From the NCBI GenBank assembly GCA_963649145.1, contig CAVJGI010000098.1, forward strand, positions 1 through 7,860: DNA of 7,860 nt. Reading direction: 5' to 3'. This document shows, piece by piece, positions 5,632-7,860 of the stretch (the first letter of the stretch is position 1; each line of letters begins with the position of its first letter). A program made the translations under genes and the position numbers. A model generated the notes under the pieces. It saw only the letters and a list, made by a program, of their open reading frames with translations, was not told the DNA's origin and searched no databases. Origin of the DNA: SVKR01 sp963649145. GTDB lineage: Bacteria; Bacillota; Clostridia; Oscillospirales; Oscillospiraceae.

Positions 5632-5638
5632 TTCGACC
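5632..5638 (+). promoter_or_regulatory. 0A box 3, one mismatch
   Basis: TTCGACC differs from the core at the last base only and lies 35 bases after box 2 in the same orientation, about 44 bases upstream of the -35 of the plus-strand operon. Weaker support than the two exact boxes. Confidence 0.4.
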
Positions 5639-5681
5639 CCGCGCCCGGCATTTTTCTTCGCGGCGCGGGCAAGATAAAAGG

Positions 5682-5710
5682 TTGACAATTCCGCCTTTGG
5701 TATTTATTAT
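5682..5710 (+). promoter_or_regulatory. Sigma-A promoter of the oxoamine synthase/SDR operon
   Basis: TTGACA (5682-5687) and TATTAT (5705-5710) are separated by exactly 17 bases. Transcription would start near 5717, about 60 bases before the ATG, with AAGGAG (5766-5771) as ribosome site 6 bases from the start. All three 0A-box-like sites lie upstream of it, so Spo0A could act here as activator or by blocking upstream contacts. Confidence 0.8.
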
Positions 5711-5777
5711 GGTAGGGTAGCGCTGCTCACCTTCTCCTGAGCCAGCGCGCAGAGAGGATAGAGAAAAGGAGACCGAT

Positions 5778-6959
5778 ATGGACATCTTTGAAAAATGCTA
5801 TAACTATACGCAGGCGGACGAGTACCGCGCGATGGACCTGTTCCCCTACTTCCGGGAGCTCCAGTCCCGGCAGGACGTCGAGGTCATCATGGAGGGCAAG
5901 CGCCGCATCATGCTCGGCAGCAACAACTACCTCGGACTGACCGTCAACGAGGAGATCATCAACGCCGGCATCGAGGCGCTGCGCGAGTTCGGCACGGGCT
6001 GCTCCGGCTCCCGGCTTCTGAACGGCACGCTCATCCTGCACCAGAAGTTCGAGCGCGAGATGGCGGAGTTTCTCGGCAAGGACGATGTTGCCACCTTCCC
6101 CTCCGGCTTCCAGAGCAACCTCGGCGCGATCAGCGCCATCGTCGGCCGCGGCGACTACGTGATCTGCGACCGCGAGAACCACGCCTCGATCTATGACGGC
6201 TGCAAGCTCAGCTACGGCAAGATGCTGCGCTACCGCCACAGCGATATGGAGGACCTCGAAAAGCGCCTCCAGAGCGTGCCGGAAAACGCCGGCTGCCTCG
6301 TCGTGACGGACGGCGTGTTCTCCATGGGCGGCGACATCGCGAACCTGCCGGAGATCTGCCGCCTTGCGAAGAAATACGGCGCGCGCGTCATGGTCGACGA
6401 CGCCCACGCCTTCGGCATTCTCGGCAAGGGCGGCCGCGGCAGCGCGAGCTACTTCGGTCTTGAGGATCAGGTTGATCTTTATATGAGCACCTTCTCCAAG
6501 TCCCTCGCCTCCCTCGGCGGACACATCGCCGGCGACGCGAAGGTCATCGACTATATCCGCTGCAACTCCCGTCCCTATATCTTTGCCGCCTCCATCCCGC
6601 CGGCACAGATCGCGATCGCGACCGCGGCGCTGCACTATCTGAAGGCGCACCCGGAGCTGCCGCAGAATCTGCTCAAGAACGCGCACTATATGCGCACCCG
6701 CCTGCTCGACGCCGGCATCAAGATCATCATGAGCGAGACGCCGATCATTCCGATCTATACCTACGAGCCGATCAAGACGCTCCAGATCCAGAAGGAGCTC
6801 TATGACCGCGGCGTTTACGTCAACGCCACGTTGCCGCCCGCCTGCGCGCCGGGCGAGTGTCTGCTGCGGTGCAGTCTGATGGCGACCCACACGCCCGCCC
6901 TCATCGACGAGGCGGTGGACATCATCATCGACGTGATGAAGAAATATGAAAACGCCTGA
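5778..6959 (+). CDS. PLP-dependent alpha-oxoamine synthase, serine palmitoyltransferase-like
   Basis: Fold-type I PLP enzyme that condenses an amino acid with an acyl-CoA or acyl-ACP. At 393 residues it has the normal length. Key features: the N-terminal YFRELQSRQDVEVIMEGK (24-41), GSNNYLGL (47-54), GTGCSGSRLLNGT (72-84), the cofactor-stacking His135 (ENHAS), the DxxH motif Asp207/His210 (VDDAH), the PLP lysine Lys241 (TFSKSLASLGG) and SLMATHT near the C-terminus. The YFR...QD.EV...GK opening and SLMATHT are, from recollection, closer to Bacteroides-type serine palmitoyltransferase than to 8-amino-7-oxononanoate synthase or 2-amino-3-ketobutyrate CoA ligase, which share the fold. The following reductase overlaps its last 14 bases, supporting 3-ketosphinganine formation followed by reduction. 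Substrate assignment is inference; a biotin role is less likely as no bio genes are nearby. Confidence 0.8.
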   Translation: MDIFEKCYNYTQADEYRAMDLFPYFRELQSRQDVEVIMEGKRRIMLGSNNYLGLTVNEEIINAGIEALREFGTGCSGSRLLNGTLILHQKFEREMAEFLGKDDVATFPSGFQSNLGAISAIVGRGDYVICDRENHASIYDGCKLSYGKMLRYRHSDMEDLEKRLQSVPENAGCLVVTDGVFSMGGDIANLPEICRLAKKYGARVMVDDAHAFGILGKGGRGSASYFGLEDQVDLYMSTFSKSLASLGGHIAGDAKVIDYIRCNSRPYIFAASIPPAQIAIATAALHYLKAHPELPQNLLKNAHYMRTRLLDAGIKIIMSETPIIPIYTYEPIKTLQIQKELYDRGVYVNATLPPACAPGECLLRCSLMATHTPALIDEAVDIIIDVMKKYENA

Positions 6960-7752
6960 GCGCAAGGTCGCCGTCGTCACCGGCGGCAGCAGCGGCATCG
7001 GGCTCCAGACCGCGCTGGCGTTGAAAGCGCGCGGCTGCACGGTGTATGAGCTCTCCCGCCGCGCCCCGGCGGAGGACCGCGGCATCGCCCATGTTTCCTG
7101 CGACGTGTCCGACGAGGCGGCGTTCCGCGCCGCGCTCGCGGACGTCGCAGCGCGCGAGGGGCGGCTCGACATTCTCGTGAATAACGCCGGCTTCGGCATT
7201 TCCGGCGCGGCGGAGTTCACGGAGAACGCGGACGCGAAGCGCCTGCTGGACGTGAATCTCTTCGGCGTCGTGAACGGCTGCCGCGCCGCGCTGCCCATCA
7301 TGCGTGCCCAAGGCGGCGGGCGGATCGTGAACCTCAGCTCCGTCGCCGCACCCTGCGCCATTCCGTTTCAGGTCTGGTACTCCGTGAGCAAGTCCGCCGT
7401 CAGCACCTACACCGCCGCGCTCGCGAACGAGGTGCGTCCCTTCGGCGTGACGCTCTGCGCCGTTATGCCCGGCGACATCCGCACCGGCTTCACCGCCGCG
7501 CGCGAGAAAAAGAGCGCCGGCGACGACGTTTACGGCGGGCGCATCGCCAAGAGCGTCGCCACGATGGAGCACGACGAGCAGACCGGCATGTCCCCGGAGA
7601 CCGCCGGGCGCTACATTGCCTCCCTCGCCCTGCGCCGCAGCGTCAAGCCCGAATACGCCATCGGCGCGAAGTATAAATTCTTCGTCGTCCTCGCGCGCCT
7701 CCTCCCCTGCCGGCTCAAAAACCGGATCATCGGAATGATGTACGCGGGATAA
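6946..7752 (+). CDS. Short-chain dehydrogenase/reductase, possible 3-ketosphinganine reductase
   Basis: Classical NAD(P)-dependent SDR of 268 residues. Visible motifs: TGGSSGIG (12-19) for cofactor binding, Arg38/Arg39 after the second strand (LSRR), which favours NADPH, CDVSD (52-56), NNAG (79-82), Asn104, catalytic Ser132 (NLSS), and Tyr145-x-x-x-Lys149 (YSVSK). All four active-site residues are present. The C-terminus (about 243-268) is hydrophobic and basic (KFFVVLARLLPCRLKNR) and may touch the membrane, fitting a lipid-like substrate. The ATG lies inside the end of the oxoamine synthase gene (14-base overlap), so the two are translationally coupled and probably act in sequence, with this enzyme reducing the ketone of the condensation product. 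SDR substrates cannot be read from sequence alone; a general 3-oxoacyl reductase is the main alternative. No strong terminator follows, only a 5-bp hairpin at 7774-7786. Confidence 0.85.
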   Translation: MKTPERKVAVVTGGSSGIGLQTALALKARGCTVYELSRRAPAEDRGIAHVSCDVSDEAAFRAALADVAAREGRLDILVNNAGFGISGAAEFTENADAKRLLDVNLFGVVNGCRAALPIMRAQGGGRIVNLSSVAAPCAIPFQVWYSVSKSAVSTYTAALANEVRPFGVTLCAVMPGDIRTGFTAAREKKSAGDDVYGGRIAKSVATMEHDEQTGMSPETAGRYIASLALRRSVKPEYAIGAKYKFFVVLARLLPCRLKNRIIGMMYAG

Positions 7753-7786
7753 ACGCAAAAAAGTCTTAACAACGCGTCGAAGACGC

Positions 7787-7860
7787 ACAATTTAAAGGTC
7801 TCCCTGTGCAAGGCACCCCCAGTGCGCACACTGGGGGCGTGCACAGCAGAGGCTGTCAGC
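7787..7860. repeat. Double-hairpin intergenic repeat, right copy, inverted and variant
   Basis: The first part (ACAATTTAAAGGTCTCCCTG and GTGCAAGG) matches the reverse complement of the left element with a few changes, and GAGGCTGTCA (7849-7858) resumes the match. Between them about 35 bases differ and form a 9-bp hairpin, CCCCCAGTG (7816-7824) with CACTGGGGG (7829-7837), nested in an outer stem CTGTGCA (7804-7810) with TGCACAG (7840-7846). The element runs off the window edge. Confidence 0.65.

Noticed and set aside
5497..5688. 63-codon minus-strand frame upstream of spo0A
   Set aside because: No family resemblance, no good ribosome site seen, and it lies across the 0A boxes and hairpins of a regulatory region.
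5727..7361. Long 544-codon open frame on the minus strand opposite the oxoamine synthase and SDR genes
   Set aside because: It mirrors two genes with complete family motifs; the translation is low-complexity Ala/Arg/Val/Asp-rich, as expected from GC-rich antisense frames.
6925..7788. 287-codon minus-strand frame over the SDR gene
   Set aside because: Shadow of a clear SDR; composition is Gly/Ala/Arg-rich with no motif.
1..7860. CRISPR arrays, tRNA, rRNA, riboswitches
   Set aside because: No regularly spaced repeats and no recognisable structured RNA conserved cores were seen on either strand.

Overview
The window looks like chromosomal DNA of a spore-forming, GC-rich member of the Bacillota, most likely a gut Clostridia of the Oscillospiraceae type. 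This assignment is an inference. It rests on four recognisable sporulation proteins (SpoVAE, SpoVAD, SpoIIID, Spo0A), strongly GC-biased codon use in the core genes, and short double-hairpin repeats at both ends of the kind common in that family.

Layout, left to right. A repeat element occupies about 12-74. The minus strand then carries spoVAE and spoVAD (100-1482), a 20-bp perfect hairpin (1569-1611) and spoIIID (1614-1862, TTG start). From about 1863 to 4617 the base composition becomes clearly more AT-rich. This block holds a module with no name that I recognise: a membrane-anchored TPR-repeat protein and a lipoprotein with three identical-spacing Cys/His knuckles, both on the minus strand and probably one operon, plus a divergent XRE-type repressor-like gene on the plus strand. 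Between the divergent genes lie a perfect-consensus sigma-A promoter and a 30-bp dyad that is a good operator candidate. GC-rich sequence returns with spo0A (4618-5388, minus), separated from the XRE gene by a shared terminator.

The 389-bp region 5389-5777 separates spo0A from a divergent plus-strand operon. It contains three Spo0A-box-like sites, one inside the loop of a GC-rich hairpin, a likely promoter for each direction, and no convincing gene. The plus-strand operon encodes a PLP-dependent alpha-oxoamine synthase most like bacterial serine palmitoyltransferase, overlapped by a short-chain dehydrogenase/reductase. The pair fits the first two steps of sphingoid-base synthesis (condensation, then ketone reduction). 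A second copy of the terminal repeat, in opposite orientation and with a different inner hairpin, ends the window.

How it may work together: Spo0A is the entry switch of sporulation, SpoIIID is a mother-cell regulator, and SpoVAD/AE belong to the dipicolinate channel of the spore. The 0A boxes suggest that Spo0A controls itself and possibly the lipid-type operon beside it. The AT-rich TPR/zinc-lipoprotein/XRE module is probably acquired envelope-associated cargo; its function is unknown.
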